Of a stretch of 25,375 nt of DNA, positions 1 through 5,526 are shown one piece after another. Location of the stretch: positions 1,375 to 26,749 of the IMG/VR virus record IMGVR_UViG_3300030329_003169; one strand, written 5' to 3'. The notes below the pieces were generated by a model, which was given only the letters and a program-made list of their open reading frames with translations, did no database searches and was not told the origin of the DNA. Each line of letters starts with the position of its first letter. Positions within the stretch are counted from its first letter, which is position 1. A program made the translations under genes and the position numbers. The stretch is from a virus.

Positions 1-2
1 CG

Positions 3-104
3 GCTTATTTCGTTACTCCATTTAAGGAAGAGCGTTTTGACGCTTTGGAAAAGTGGGGGAAATATTTAAATCAGGACAGGGCAACTTTAAGTTTAGTTGC
101 ATAG
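3..104 (+). CDS. 3' end of a + strand gene, possibly tyrosine integrase C-terminus (partial)
   Basis: An open frame enters from the left edge and ends at TAG 102-104, giving 33 residues that begin AYFVTPFKEERFDALEKW and end SLVA. The pattern AY-x-x-x-x-x-x-E-x-R-x-x-A-L-x-x-W-x-x-Y-L resembles the C-terminal tail of many phage tyrosine recombinases, which follows the catalytic tyrosine. No catalytic residue lies inside the window, so this rests on a short tail motif only. The stop codon is followed at once by the ribosome-binding site of a small membrane peptide, suggesting one operon. It could be the end of some other early gene. Confidence 0.5.
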   Translation, partial: AYFVTPFKEERFDALEKWGKYLNQDRATLSLVA

Positions 105-112
105 GAGAAAAG

Positions 113-181
113 ATGAGTGATTTTTGGGGGTATTTTGCTTTAATAATCTGCTTTTTAATTGTTATTTTGCAACATAGCTGA
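113..181 (+). CDS. 22-residue single-pass membrane microprotein
   Basis: ATG 113 is preceded by a good Shine-Dalgarno (AGGAGAAAAG) that overlaps the stop of the upstream gene. The product, MSDFWGYFALIICFLIVIL followed by QHS, is almost entirely one hydrophobic segment (residues 4-19) with a polar C-terminus. Its TGA (179-181) directly abuts the stop codon of the convergent endolysin gene at 182, with no intervening base and no visible terminator. Small hydrophobic phage peptides can be holins, antiholins or membrane modulators, but nothing here assigns a function. The strong ribosome-binding site is the main reason to believe it. Confidence 0.5.
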   Translation: MSDFWGYFALIICFLIVILQHS

Positions 182-616
182 CTACGCAAACATTCTAACG
201 CCTGTTTTGTCAATTGTCAGAGCATTTTGCCTGGGAGGGTCTTTCGGGTCATTCGACACAGATATGTGTATCCAGGAATCATATTCGCAAATAATTTGAT
301 CAAATAAAATGCCAGATTTTTGAATGGCTTGAACACCTTGATGTGGAGATATGTTACTGATGCGAATATCAGCGGCACACCCAAGCAAGTGTTGTGAGGT
401 ATCTTTACTGCCAACAGCATCATTTAACGCTTTACACCGAAAACCACTATTAATAAAAACTGGTGCATTAAAATGGTCACGAACTTGTTGCAACAATTCT
501 GCCAATCGTCGCAGATTTTGCAACTGTGTGTCGTTGGGCGTGTTATTGATTTTTAAGCGAGCAGCCGTACCAGATGCCGTTAGCTCTTCTAAACTGAAGT
601 TTTTGGTTAATTTCAT
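182..616 (-). CDS. Endolysin, M15-family D,D-/L,D-peptidase
   Basis: This 144-residue protein carries the zinc signature of peptidase family M15A: S74-x-H76-x-x-G79-x-A81-x-D83 and, near the C-terminus, the W115-x-H117 motif preceded by E111. These give the two His plus Asp metal ligands and the candidate general base. The family cleaves peptide cross-bridges of peptidoglycan, and single-domain versions of this size are common phage endolysins. There is no signal peptide or membrane segment, so release to the periplasm would depend on a holin. The start codon overlaps the end of the holin gene by four bases, a classic lysis-cassette arrangement. It is the last gene of the late unit. Confidence 0.9.
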   Translation of the reverse strand: MKLTKNFSLEELTASGTAARLKINNTPNDTQLQNLRRLAELLQQVRDHFNAPVFINSGFRCKALNDAVGSKDTSQHLLGCAADIRISNISPHQGVQAIQKSGILFDQIICEYDSWIHISVSNDPKDPPRQNALTIDKTGVRMFA

Positions 617-999
617 TTTTTCTTAAATAATTTGGTTGCCGATCTAACTCCAAATGAGGCCGCAACAATTGTTCCTAAAATAATTTTGTAATAATCGGGG
701 GCTGCGTCTAATGCCTCAAAACCTCCAAAAACAATCTCACGGCCCCAATCTCCACAGAAGCATAGTATCAGGGGCAAACAGAAAACAATAGTTAACGCTT
801 CATCTTTAAGGCTATTTTGACTGCCTTGAGCCATAATTTTTTCCCAGTCAGCTTCGTGATTAGCGGCCTTTCGATAAACATCCGCTTCAGCCGATGCTTT
901 TATTTTGGCTAATTCGGTGTTTGACTTTTGACGCTCAATGCGTCCCTCTACAAATGTTCCAACCACATTGGCGATTGGACTAATTAAACTTTGCCACAT
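613..999 (-). CDS. Holin, resembling the GTA-type 3TM holin family
   Basis: This 128-residue membrane protein has a charged N-terminal half (residues 18-66, helical, Lys/Glu/Ala rich) and two clear hydrophobic segments at about 69-83 and 104-119, with a lysine-rich C-terminus. The block DWEKIMAQGSQNSLKDE just before the first segment followed by a short LPLILCF run matches what is known of the GTA_holin_3TM family (PF11351). It would form lesions in the inner membrane that let the M15 endolysin reach peptidoglycan. The SD AGGAGAGC precedes ATG 999. Its tail overlaps the endolysin start, supporting coupled expression. Confidence 0.8.
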   Translation of the reverse strand: MWQSLISPIANVVGTFVEGRIERQKSNTELAKIKASAEADVYRKAANHEADWEKIMAQGSQNSLKDEALTIVFCLPLILCFCGDWGREIVFGGFEALDAAPDYYKIILGTIVAASFGVRSATKLFKKK

Positions 1000-1029
1000 T
1001 ATTATGCTCTCCTATACTTTGCTGTTTTC

Positions 1030-1188
1030 TTAGCTATTTTGGTGAAGAAAAAATATCAACGCAGAGCAGCTATCGGTTGGTTGCTTGCCTTTCTTGATAT
1101 CTTCTCTCTTTTTTCTAGTAGTAGCTAAATATTCTATAGCCCTTGCTGAGTGTTTTTCACCCATTTTATTTTTTGCTTGTGTACTCAT
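1030..1188 (-). CDS. Small basic protein of unknown function (52 aa)
   Basis: The start ATG at 1188 is preceded by AAGGGATGAAA, a usable Shine-Dalgarno. The product is strongly basic in its first 37 residues (many Lys and Arg, including TRKKREDIKKGKQ) and ends with a short hydrophobic stretch ALIFFL near residues 43-48. It overlaps the end of the upstream 55-residue gene by 23 bases and stops about 30 bases before the holin start, so it fits the compact late operon. I do not recognise a family. A basic N-terminus and hydrophobic tail could suit a DNA- or membrane-associated accessory protein, but this is speculation. Confidence 0.5.
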   Translation of the reverse strand: MSTQAKNKMGEKHSARAIEYLATTRKKREDIKKGKQPTDSCSALIFFLHQNS

Positions 1189-1333
1189 TTTCATCCCTTA
1201 AAAACCTCAGAGCTTCATCTTTATTTTTAAACTCTTTAACTCTTACCCCATTGGGTATTTGCCAGTTTTTTTGAATACTGACTGCTCTCCAATTTTTAGC
1301 AGAATCTAGCCAGGCCAACCATCTAATCTCCAT
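1166..1333 (-). CDS. Hypothetical protein, 55 aa (start chosen at MEIRW)
   Basis: The frame is open from 1375, but the internal ATG at 1333 overlaps the stop of the preceding EF-hand gene in the sequence ATGGAGATTAG, the usual spacing in this operon, so I chose that start. The product has a tryptophan-rich N-terminus (W5, W8, W15, W23) and a charged C-terminus (KEFKNKDEALRFLRDENEY). The Shine-Dalgarno is weak, so expression may depend on translational coupling. No domain is recognised. The earlier GTG/ATG at 1375 would add 14 residues lying inside the upstream gene. Confidence 0.5.
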   Translation of the reverse strand: MEIRWLAWLDSAKNWRAVSIQKNWQIPNGVRVKEFKNKDEALRFLRDENEYTSKK

Positions 1334-1652
1334 TCTTTCGTTTTGACCAAGCACTTGTAGCCATAAATGAGCCAATTATAGCAAAATTAGAGACATAGAA
1401 AGTGCTTAACAAAGCTGAAATGGTGTCAATACGAGCGATTGGAACTAGAGGAGTCATAACAAGTGCTACACTCACAACGACACTCGCCAACGACACCCAA
1501 CACATTATCCTTTGCTGATCTGCCATTTTATCCGCATTTTCAATACGAATCATTTTTTCTTCACGCTTTAATTCTTCATCAGAAACAACGCCATCTCCAT
1601 CAAGGTCATGTACAGCATACCGACTATCAGGCTCAAATTTTTTCTGCGTCAA
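1323..1652 (-). CDS. Membrane protein with one EF-hand motif (TTG start)
   Basis: The product has a canonical EF-hand loop near its N-terminus, DLDGDGVVSDEEL, with acidic residues at positions 1, 3, 5 and 12 of the loop as in calcium-binding EF-hands. Two hydrophobic segments follow (WVSLASVVVSVALVM and a second one around FYVSNFAIIGSFM), ending in a basic KRK tail. The frame opens at GTG 1685, but a good Shine-Dalgarno (TAGGAG) lies eight bases before TTG 1652, so I prefer that start, giving 109 residues. EF-hand membrane proteins of this type recur in marine phage late regions; their role is not established. Calcium sensing at the membrane around lysis or adsorption is only a guess. Confidence 0.65.
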   Translation of the reverse strand: MTQKKFEPDSRYAVHDLDGDGVVSDEELKREEKMIRIENADKMADQQRIMCWVSLASVVVSVALVMTPLVPIARIDTISALLSTFYVSNFAIIGSFMATSAWSKRKNGD

Positions 1653-1678
1653 CTTTTCTACTCCTATAATAAATATGC

Positions 1679-2182
1679 TCACCACTTACCAGCTTTTTGC
1701 CCTGCTTGAATGGCAAAATCGATTAAAAACCAAATCATAAATCCACCAAAACCCAGGATGGCAACAATTGTTCCATAATGGATAATGTTATCGATTAGTG
1801 CCTGTTTTCGTTTTTTTTCAGCCTCTCTAGCTTCCTTTTCTTCTCGAATAAATCTAGCTCTATTTTTTAAAAAATCTTTGTAAACTTTTGCACCGTTCGG
1901 ATAAGACCAATACATTTTGTCTTTAAGCTCTCTCAACTGACGCTCAGAGTTCTCTTTAGCAACTGCCAAATCCATTGCCATTTGATTAATATTTTTGTTT
2001 TTTTTCTTGCTAGATTTTAATTCTTTCTCAGCTAACTTTATTTGATCTTGGGCTTCAAACAGTTTGCCAAGCCCACTCGTAACTTGTCCAATGTCAGCTT
2101 TTGCGTCTAATAATGTATTTGTTAATTCAGCGGCCTTTTTTACTCCCGTAATAATAAGCCCGATACTTGCAGGGTCTAGCAC
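1679..2182 (-). CDS. Coiled-coil protein with C-terminal membrane anchor
   Basis: This 167-residue protein begins with GTG at 2182 after a GGGGTGAT Shine-Dalgarno-like sequence. Residues 1-33 are Ala/Leu rich (MLDPASIGLIITGVKKAAEL), 34-85 and 105-130 are charged and probably coiled-coil, and residues about 136-157 form one membrane helix followed by QAGQKAGKW. The organisation (soluble helical body, C-terminal anchor) and its position between fibre genes and holin resemble accessory lysis or host-envelope proteins often found in marine phage genomes. I cannot name the family. It overlaps the upstream 53-residue gene by three bases at most. Confidence 0.7.
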   Translation of the reverse strand: MLDPASIGLIITGVKKAAELTNTLLDAKADIGQVTSGLGKLFEAQDQIKLAEKELKSSKKKNKNINQMAMDLAVAKENSERQLRELKDKMYWSYPNGAKVYKDFLKNRARFIREEKEAREAEKKRKQALIDNIIHYGTIVAILGFGGFMIWFLIDFAIQAGQKAGKW

Positions 2183-2187
2183 TCATA

Positions 2188-2349
2188 TCACCCCACAACA
2201 AAATTAGATGCCAACAACAAAAGCAAAGCCCCTGTAGCCGCCAAAAGACAGTGTTCAATGCGTTGTATTCTGTTAAATATAGTTTTCCACCTTTCATCAC
2301 ACTGAGCTTCGTGTCTCTTAAATGCTATTGTTAGCTCTTCAATATTCAT
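2188..2349 (-). CDS. XhlA-like small membrane protein (53 aa)
   Basis: ATG 2349 overlaps the stop of the upstream 38-residue ORF (ATGAATATTGA). The product has a charged helical N-terminus (MNIEELTIAFKRHEAQCDER, then WKTIFNRIQRIE) and a hydrophobic C-terminus from about residue 35 to 52 with a run of leucines. A short amphipathic helix followed by one C-terminal transmembrane helix is the plan of XhlA/hemolysin-like phage proteins that act beside holins. The sequence itself is not close enough for me to assert homology. It ends just before the GTG of the coiled-coil anchor protein, so it is part of the same membrane-protein run. Confidence 0.6.
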   Translation of the reverse strand: MNIEELTIAFKRHEAQCDERWKTIFNRIQRIEHCLLAATGALLLLLASNFVVG

Positions 2350-2455
2350 CTCTAAAATCCTGGTACGCCAAATAAATTAATCCGATTACAAAACCAAGCA
2401 GCCCTACTGTCAACAGTAATAAAAAAAATACGTCAAGTATGATTGGTTGATGCAC
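2339..2455 (-). CDS. 38-residue single-pass membrane protein
   Basis: The frame starts with GTG 2455, five bases after the stop of the preceding 63-residue gene, and ends at TGA 2339-2341, overlapping the next start by 11 bases. The product has a hydrophobic core (FFLLLLTVGLLGFVIGLIYL, residues about 10-29) between a short N-terminus and an acidic C-terminal tail (YQDFRDEY). There is no strong Shine-Dalgarno, so translation would rest on coupling. The tight overlaps on both sides are the main support. It could be a holin partner or a spanin-like microprotein, but no motif decides this. Confidence 0.5.
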   Translation of the reverse strand: MHQPIILDVFFLLLLTVGLLGFVIGLIYLAYQDFRDEY

Positions 2456-2459
2456 ACAG

Positions 2460-2651
2460 TCAATCTGCACTTTCGATTGCGTTTCCATCAATTTTTGCCC
2501 ACTCTGTCACCAAATCAAAATATAAATTCCCTGCAACCATTGGCACTGAAAATACTTGGTCATCTGCCATTGTTAGCTTAATAGACCCATTTTGATTTGT
2601 GATTGGTGACGTAACATATTTCGCTGATTTTATTTGAAATGTATTGTTCAT
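2460..2651 (-). CDS. Small tail-fibre-associated protein (63 aa)
   Basis: The C-terminal part contains the pattern VP-x-x-x-x-N-x-Y-x-x-x-x-x-W-x-x-x-x-GN-x-I-x-x-AD (VFSVPMVAGNLYFDLVTEW, then GNAIESAD). This resembles the short module found in many phages directly after tail fibres or at fibre C-termini (typically VPxDPxNxxYxxxxxWxxxGN...AD). Its role is thought to be in fibre assembly or tail architecture. The start overlaps the stop of the fibre gene by one base (TAATG), so the two are translationally coupled. No membrane segment or signal is seen. Confidence 0.65.
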   Translation of the reverse strand: MNNTFQIKSAKYVTSPITNQNGSIKLTMADDQVFSVPMVAGNLYFDLVTEWAKIDGNAIESAD

Positions 2652-3736
2652 TATAACTCCGCAGTGAAGGCTATGTAAGTGGTGGCATCATTTAAAGCCG
2701 CCAACGCTGTGCCGTTACCAGCTACTAGGGTAGTCGCAGACGCAGCCACTTGTAACGTAGCCCTTTGACTTGAATCTGTGTTGGTATCAATCGCAATCGA
2801 GCTAACTGTTGTTCCAGCCTCAGCAGATGTAAGAACAGCAAAAGTCCCACCCGTTTCTAGGGTTGGAATCCCACGCATCTGGGGGTAAAAATTTACAGGA
2901 TGACGGGAATCATCTGTGGTTACACAAAAGCCCATAAAGAATCTATCGTAAGGGCTTTCCGCTTGATTTTTTTGATAATATCTTTTGCATTTTTCTAGTG
3001 TTGCACCATACGGCTCGAACTCAAAATCGGTTCCGACTGTTCCTTGTTCAAGTTGCATCCCAGTTATGAGAACCTCGTTGCTAGTGCTACTAGCAATATT
3101 AATATTGGATGAAGACACCCGATTAGCACTTGTGGCAGAAGCCCAGCTTGTATTTAGCGTGCCACTGGTAAAATTACTTCCAGCTGCCATCCAAATAATT
3201 ACATACATACCAACACCATTGTCTGCACCAGGACTTCCTGTGGTGTCTCCAGCATAGGTTAATTCTTTTTTCTCCCATGTGTTGGCCGATGATATGGTAA
3301 ATGTCTTTGATATTTGGCGTGTATTGTCAGGGTCGTACAACTCTGCCGTCAGAGTTCCAGTTAAGTTACTTTTTATCCAGAACGACAGTGTTAACGCATC
3401 TGCCGAACTTGTGCCTTTCTTAATCCTAATTAGATTCTGTGCTTCGAGTGCTTGATACATATCTACTTGTGCGTTGGAAGCCAACGAGGTATCAGCGGCT
3501 GTACAATCAATTTTTGTGCTATAAGTAAAGCCAGAACCAGTAGGAACATCAGTGCTTCGTGCGATGGTGTATGTCCCATGTGACGCAATATCAACTCCAA
3601 AGCGATCTACAGTATAATAACCTCCAGTTGTTTTACCTGTCACCGAGGTTGACCTTTGCCAAACGTCTTGGCCTCCGTTGATTAGCAAATTTTTTGATCC
3701 AGAAGGAACGGGTGGATATATTTTTGTGATTGCCAT
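2651..3736 (-). CDS. Tail fibre / receptor-binding protein with carbohydrate-binding-like domain
   Basis: After a short leader the protein reads NLLINGGQDVWQRSTSVTG and then YYTVDRFGVDIASHGTYTI. This is the well-known start of phage tail-fibre domains of the form N-x-L-I-N-G-x-F-D-x-W-Q-R-G...Y-x-x-D-R-W, a jelly-roll carbohydrate-binding-like fold. The middle (LTLSFWIKSNLTGTLTAEL) continues this fold and is followed by the block MQLEQGTVGTDFEFEPYG and EKCKRYYQ, typical of its end. Residues about 255-361 form a separate C-terminal domain, which may be the receptor-contacting tip. It is the longest fibre gene here (361 residues) and closes the fibre array. Confidence 0.8.
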   Translation of the reverse strand: MAITKIYPPVPSGSKNLLINGGQDVWQRSTSVTGKTTGGYYTVDRFGVDIASHGTYTIARSTDVPTGSGFTYSTKIDCTAADTSLASNAQVDMYQALEAQNLIRIKKGTSSADALTLSFWIKSNLTGTLTAELYDPDNTRQISKTFTISSANTWEKKELTYAGDTTGSPGADNGVGMYVIIWMAAGSNFTSGTLNTSWASATSANRVSSSNINIASSTSNEVLITGMQLEQGTVGTDFEFEPYGATLEKCKRYYQKNQAESPYDRFFMGFCVTTDDSRHPVNFYPQMRGIPTLETGGTFAVLTSAEAGTTVSSIAIDTNTDSSQRATLQVAASATTLVAGNGTALAALNDATTYIAFTAEL

Positions 3737-3742
3737 TTGTGA

Positions 3743-4168
3743 TTATCCCGATGAAACTTTCAAGGCTCCCGAATCAGACCATATGGCTCCTGCAACTCCA
3801 GGGTCGGAGGTTGGAATCCCCGTAAGATTAATTTTTGAATGAGTGACTGCGTCTGCTGCCAGCGATGCCGTTACAACCGTTCCATCGGCTGGCACATTAA
3901 TGTCTCGAACACTCCCTAACGCTAAGATGTAGTCAATGGTATCAGAACTTGACAGCGTTTCAGTAAAAGTTAAAGTGTTTCCGCTAACTGTGTATGCCGT
4001 CACTGGCTCTTGTGTAACCCCGTTGACACTAACAATCAAATTTTGTGCCGTTGCCGGATAATATGCAGAAGACCCTTTAGTCAAAGTGTAGGCTGCTGTG
4101 GCACTAGCAGTCAAATCGTCCAAAAGATCAAATGCCCCGCTAACTGGTTCGTTTCCAATATATGCCAT
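3743..4168 (-). CDS. Tail-fibre-like protein with MAYIGN leader (141 aa)
   Basis: The N-terminus MAYIGNEPVSGAF is shared with the 64-residue gene at 4974-5168 and is a common leader of small marine phage fibre proteins. Residues about 40-90 (AQNLIVSVNGVTQEPVTAY...NTLTFTETLSSSDTIDYI) match the widespread phage beta-structured domain with the pattern NL-x-V-x-x-N-G-V-x-Q-x-P-x-x-x-Y. The C-terminus is Ala/Asp rich and ends with a short SGALKVSSG. It probably forms a segment of the adsorption apparatus. The gene lies six bases from the next fibre gene and is part of the late unit. Confidence 0.7.
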   Translation of the reverse strand: MAYIGNEPVSGAFDLLDDLTASATAAYTLTKGSSAYYPATAQNLIVSVNGVTQEPVTAYTVSGNTLTFTETLSSSDTIDYILALGSVRDINVPADGTVVTASLAADAVTHSKINLTGIPTSDPGVAGAIWSDSGALKVSSG

Positions 4169-4170
4169 TA

Positions 4171-4446
4171 CTAACCTTTCGGATACTTGTCTTTAATAGC
4201 CTTAATAGTTGCTTTCCATCCATCAATGCCATTGTGATACAGGTCGTCTAATTGATCTGTTATTGCTGGATACTCAGATACTCTGGATATTTTATAGGCA
4301 TCAGGATCAACCCAAGCGTTTACTTTATCCATATCTATATCAGTAACTAAGTTTCCATTGGCATCATAACATTTTGGATTAGTGTCACCATCAACTGTCC
4401 TCACGTTAGAATGCGTTTTTAGAATCGCTTTGTGTAAATCGCTCAT
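4171..4446 (-). CDS. Tail-fibre assembly-type protein (91 aa)
   Basis: The C-terminal half reads YPAITDQLDDLYHNGIDGW and ends with IKAIKDKYPKG. This resembles the phage module YPxxxxQLDxLW...G...W...I..VKxxYP, seen in tail-fibre chaperone-like proteins and XkdW-related proteins. The N-terminal half contains a DxDxNPKCYDANGN segment. The start overlaps the previous fibre gene by four bases (ATGA). It may help assemble or attach the fibres encoded on each side. The family assignment is by motif recall and is moderate. Confidence 0.65.
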   Translation of the reverse strand: MSDLHKAILKTHSNVRTVDGDTNPKCYDANGNLVTDIDMDKVNAWVDPDAYKISRVSEYPAITDQLDDLYHNGIDGWKATIKAIKDKYPKG

Positions 4447-4961
4447 GCCAAAATCTCCATTAGGGTCAGTGAACTGCTTGCCCTTCCATCGTATGCCGCA
4501 GCATCGTTATCCCTCTGGGAACGATTCACCCAGTAGCCATTCCCGTTGCTGTCCTTTCCTTTTACGGTATAAGTAATAGAGCTCGTTGATGAAGGGCTGT
4601 CCAAAAAAATCATACTTTGTGGCTGTTGGCTGTGCAAAACACCTTCAGTGTAAACAATCCCTGCCCCCGTTCTGCTACCTGCACTATCTCCAGCACCGAC
4701 TATTGTGCTGTCCCGATGAAAAGAAAAATAGGCATGGTTACTTTGATAATTATTAGTTAATGCCATAGAACATATCAAAAGCACTTTGCTGTTTGCCGCT
4801 GAAGGCGTGATGTCAGCAGTCAATATTGTGGTGTATGATGTGCTGGTTGATGTAAAAGCATCACTTTTAAAATGCTGGACGACTTGATTGATTTTACCGC
4901 CCCCTGTTCCCAATGCACTTCCGTCAACACTAACTCCTGACGCAGATATCACAACTGTCAT
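4443..4961 (-). CDS. Tail-fibre-like beta protein (172 aa)
   Basis: The region from residue 22 (GKINQVVQHFKSDAFTSTST, then SYTTILTADITPSAANSKVLL) follows a pattern seen in many marine phage fibre proteins: I-x-Q-V-V-Q...T-S-x-S-Y-x-x-I...I-T-P-S-x-x-x-S-K-V-L. The later half contains aromatic, Gly/Ser-rich beta-strand-like sequence (YTVKGKDSNGNGYWVNRSQ) and ends SSLTLMEILA, a common closing strand of this domain. A receptor-facing role is inferred from family context. It starts 12 bases after the preceding 64-residue gene with an AAGGG ribosome-binding site. Confidence 0.7.
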   Translation of the reverse strand: MTVVISASGVSVDGSALGTGGGKINQVVQHFKSDAFTSTSTSYTTILTADITPSAANSKVLLICSMALTNNYQSNHAYFSFHRDSTIVGAGDSAGSRTGAGIVYTEGVLHSQQPQSMIFLDSPSSTSSITYTVKGKDSNGNGYWVNRSQRDNDAAAYDGRASSSLTLMEILA

Positions 4962-4973
4962 TATTTTTTCCCT

Positions 4974-5168
4974 TTAAATTATCGTCCAAGTTTTGCCAGA
5001 TGGAATGGTTATTTGACCACCCGTTACAACTGTAATATCACCCATCGACACATGGTTATCATAATCCCCAAGTGTTATTTCACTGGCAATGGTTGAGTCA
5101 TGCCCCTCAATTCCAGGCGGCAAAACATATCGGGTTGTTTCGTCCGGTTTGTTTCCAATATAAGCCAT
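4974..5168 (-). CDS. Short MAYIGN-leader fibre protein (64 aa)
   Basis: The protein begins MAYIGNKPDETTRYVLPPGI and ends with the beta-repeat-like segment GDITVVTGGQITIPSGKTW. The ending VTGGQITIPSGKTWTI is a recurrent C-terminal strand in marine phage fibre proteins. It is very short and could be either a complete adaptor-like fibre piece or a remnant of a longer fibre whose middle has been lost. Its leader is shared with the gene at 3743-4168. The start is preceded by AAAGGGAAAAT. Confidence 0.65.
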   Translation of the reverse strand: MAYIGNKPDETTRYVLPPGIEGHDSTIASEITLGDYDNHVSMGDITVVTGGQITIPSGKTWTII

Positions 5169-5180
5169 ATTTTCCCTTTG

Positions 5181-5516
5181 TTAAGTTGAAATAGCATCGA
5201 CCGCACTGACAACCGCATCGATGCTTGATGCCGTGTCACTTTTTATGTAGAGGCGATCTCCCGATTGAACAACAACTTTTGCACCACCATCCAACAACTG
5301 CAAAGCACTACCCGATGGAATCGGAGCGTTTTTAATCAAATAATAATCGGTACTGCTGTTTTTTATATAAACATCGACATTGACACTACTAGTTACAATG
5401 TTTGCTAAATTTATGCCAACAATTGTGTCGTATGAGTCAAAATCCGACCCATTGGGAACGTCCACAGCAGAAGTTCCAATCGCCCGTTCAATGTATCTTC
5501 TAAAATTTTGTGCCAT
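5181..5516 (-). CDS. Virion structural protein, fibre-array member (111 aa)
   Basis: The segments YDTIVGINLANIVTSSVNVD, VYIKNSSTDYYLIKNAPIPS and VVQSGDRLYIKSDTASSIDA match a small beta-sandwich virion protein that occurs repeatedly in cyanophage and marine podovirus/myovirus genomes near the fibre genes. Its exact place in the particle is not known to me. The N-terminus MAQNFRRYIERAIGTSAVDV is also characteristic. It begins after AAGGAAATTTA and ends 12 bases before the next fibre gene. Confidence 0.65.
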   Translation of the reverse strand: MAQNFRRYIERAIGTSAVDVPNGSDFDSYDTIVGINLANIVTSSVNVDVYIKNSSTDYYLIKNAPIPSGSALQLLDGGAKVVVQSGDRLYIKSDTASSIDAVVSAVDAIST

Positions 5517-5526
5517 TAAATTTCCT

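Noticed and set aside
1334-1375. Longer start for the 55-residue ORF at 1166-1333
   Set aside because: The additional residues fall within the EF-hand gene; the internal ATG overlapping the stop codon matches the spacing of the rest of the operon.
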